Notes under the pieces: generated by a model
What the model saw: the letters and a program-made list of their open reading frames with translations, nothing else
Database searches by the model: none
Told to the model about the DNA's origin: nothing
Shown here: in pieces, positions 63,532-64,000 of the stretch
Layout of the letters: every line of letters starts with the position of its first letter
Position numbering within the stretch: position 1 is the stretch's first letter
NCBI GenBank assembly: GCA_018222605.1
Contig: JAAEZZ010000006.1
Location: 206,071-270,070 of the forward strand
DNA from: Alphaproteobacteria bacterium
GTDB lineage: Bacteria > Pseudomonadota > Alphaproteobacteria > Caulobacterales > Hyphomonadaceae
Direction: 5' to 3'
DNA: 64,000 bases
Made by a program: the position numbers and the translations under genes

Positions 63532-64000
63532 CGATACATATGGTTATATGACCCTTGGCCCGACAACTCAGCCTCAAGGCAGCTGGCATTGGTTCGCGCC
63601 AACGCGGCGTTTGGTTATTGAGGCGGGCAATGGCAGTGCATTGTCGGAATTGGCTGGGGACTGGACGCTGGATGCCATCGAACAGATGTTTGAAGGCCTG
63701 AGCCGAGGGCGTCTGGCGCAAGCCTTTTCGGATAATGAAGGCCCGGTCAGATGCGCGCTGCGCCTGTCTCGTGGTGAGGATATTCATCTTGTTGGGGCGT
63801 TTATTGGCGATGCCGAGGCGCATGGCCTGCTGCTCAGCGGCTCTGAGTTTTCGGACATGGATCCGTCGGACCTGAAACCTGGCCCGGATTTGCATCCTGT
63901 CTTCCAGCCCATTGTCTCGCTTGCCAATGGCCGCATCGCCGGGTTTGAGGCCTTGGCGCGCTGGGATGATGGTGACGTGAAAGCGCCCCCAAGTCGGTAC
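63497..64000 (+). CDS. EAL-domain protein, N-terminal part (cut by window end)
   Basis: The start of a protein whose C-terminal part continues beyond the window. From ATG 63497 it reads SFSPSSGRSHSDTYGYMTLG; ATG 63548 is an alternative. The first about 130 residues are unassigned, and may be a sensing or PilZ-like domain. From about 63893, HPVFQPIVSLANGRIAGFEA with LARWDDG is the beginning of an EAL domain, including the E of the EAL signature (FEALARW), so cyclic di-GMP phosphodiesterase activity is likely. At 63497 the gene overlaps the acetyltransferase by 35 bases. No ribosome site is clear for either start. Confidence 0.72.
   Translation, partial: MSFSPSSGRSHSDTYGYMTLGPTTQPQGSWHWFAPTRRLVIEAGNGSALSELAGDWTLDAIEQMFEGLSRGRLAQAFSDNEGPVRCALRLSRGEDIHLVGAFIGDAEAHGLLLSGSEFSDMDPSDLKPGPDLHPVFQPIVSLANGRIAGFEALARWDDGDVKAPPSRY

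Noticed and set aside
63515..63895. 126-codon minus-strand frame near the window end
   Set aside because: It is antisense to the EAL-domain gene, whose conserved sequence is clear on the plus strand.

Overview
This window is a chromosomal segment of an alphaproteobacterium, most likely a Hyphomonadaceae/Caulobacterales-type organism. The evidence is gene order and family content, not a database match. It carries an F1 ATP synthase operon (delta-alpha-gamma-beta-epsilon) without F0 genes, a cox operon with ctaB, ctaG, SURF1 and thrC, degP near rarA, tldD beside coxB, an aa3-type oxidase, and two sites matching the CtrA cell-cycle regulator consensus. No phage, insertion sequence, CRISPR array or defence system was found, and most genes are core metabolism.

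Layout. Positions 1-11.7 kb hold an exopolysaccharide locus of the succinoglycan (Exo/Wzx-Wzy) type: a GT4 glycosyltransferase and a polymerase on the plus strand, then on the minus strand an ExoA-like glycosyltransferase, a PPP-family phosphatase, an OPX export lipoprotein, an ExoY-like priming sugar transferase, two GT2 glycosyltransferases, a flippase, a sulfotransferase and a tiny membrane protein. 11.8-16.3 kb: an ABM-fold protein, an acyl-CoA dehydrogenase, a GPH-family symporter and a Do-type protease. 16.3-18.5 kb: a CYP153-type alkane hydroxylase and a TauD-like dioxygenase on the opposite strand. 18.5-23.8 kb: rarA, a pseudouridine synthase, a nucleotide-sugar epimerase, sppA and tRNA-Gln(UUG). 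24.1-30.9 kb: an extended TonB energy-transduction operon (DUF3450, long TolQ-like protein, ExbB, two ExbD, TonB), then a second TonB and a TPR protein. 31-34.5 kb: a CoxE-like VWA protein with a MoxR ATPase, and a thioesterase divergent from a TetR regulator with a palindromic operator between them. 34.6-42.1 kb: priA and atpHAGDC. 42.1-49.2 kb: FrnE-like DsbA protein, a PLP decarboxylase, a gene-free repeat mosaic (44.26-45.2 kb), ubiA with an extra C-terminal tail, aldehyde dehydrogenase, rsmE and a DUF6891 protein. 49.3-55.1 kb: gshA, a POT peptide transporter, a rhodanese, tldD and a TPR protein. 55.2-64 kb: coxB-coxA-ctaB-small protein-ctaG-coxC-SURF1-thrC, a GNAT acetyltransferase and the start of an EAL-domain protein cut by the window end.

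How the genes work together. The Exo genes prime, extend, flip, polymerise and export a polysaccharide. The sulfotransferase suggests the polymer may be sulfated, and the CtrA-like sites suggest that part of the locus follows the cell cycle. The TonB operon would power outer-membrane receptors using the proton gradient generated by the cox oxidase, which also drives the ATP synthase. CYP153 with the dioxygenase, and the nearby acyl-CoA dehydrogenase, point to use of alkanes or fatty acids.

Limits. All family assignments come from reading motifs and overall sequence character; no searches were run. Several start codons were moved from the longest open frame to an internal start with a better ribosome binding site, as explained in each entry.
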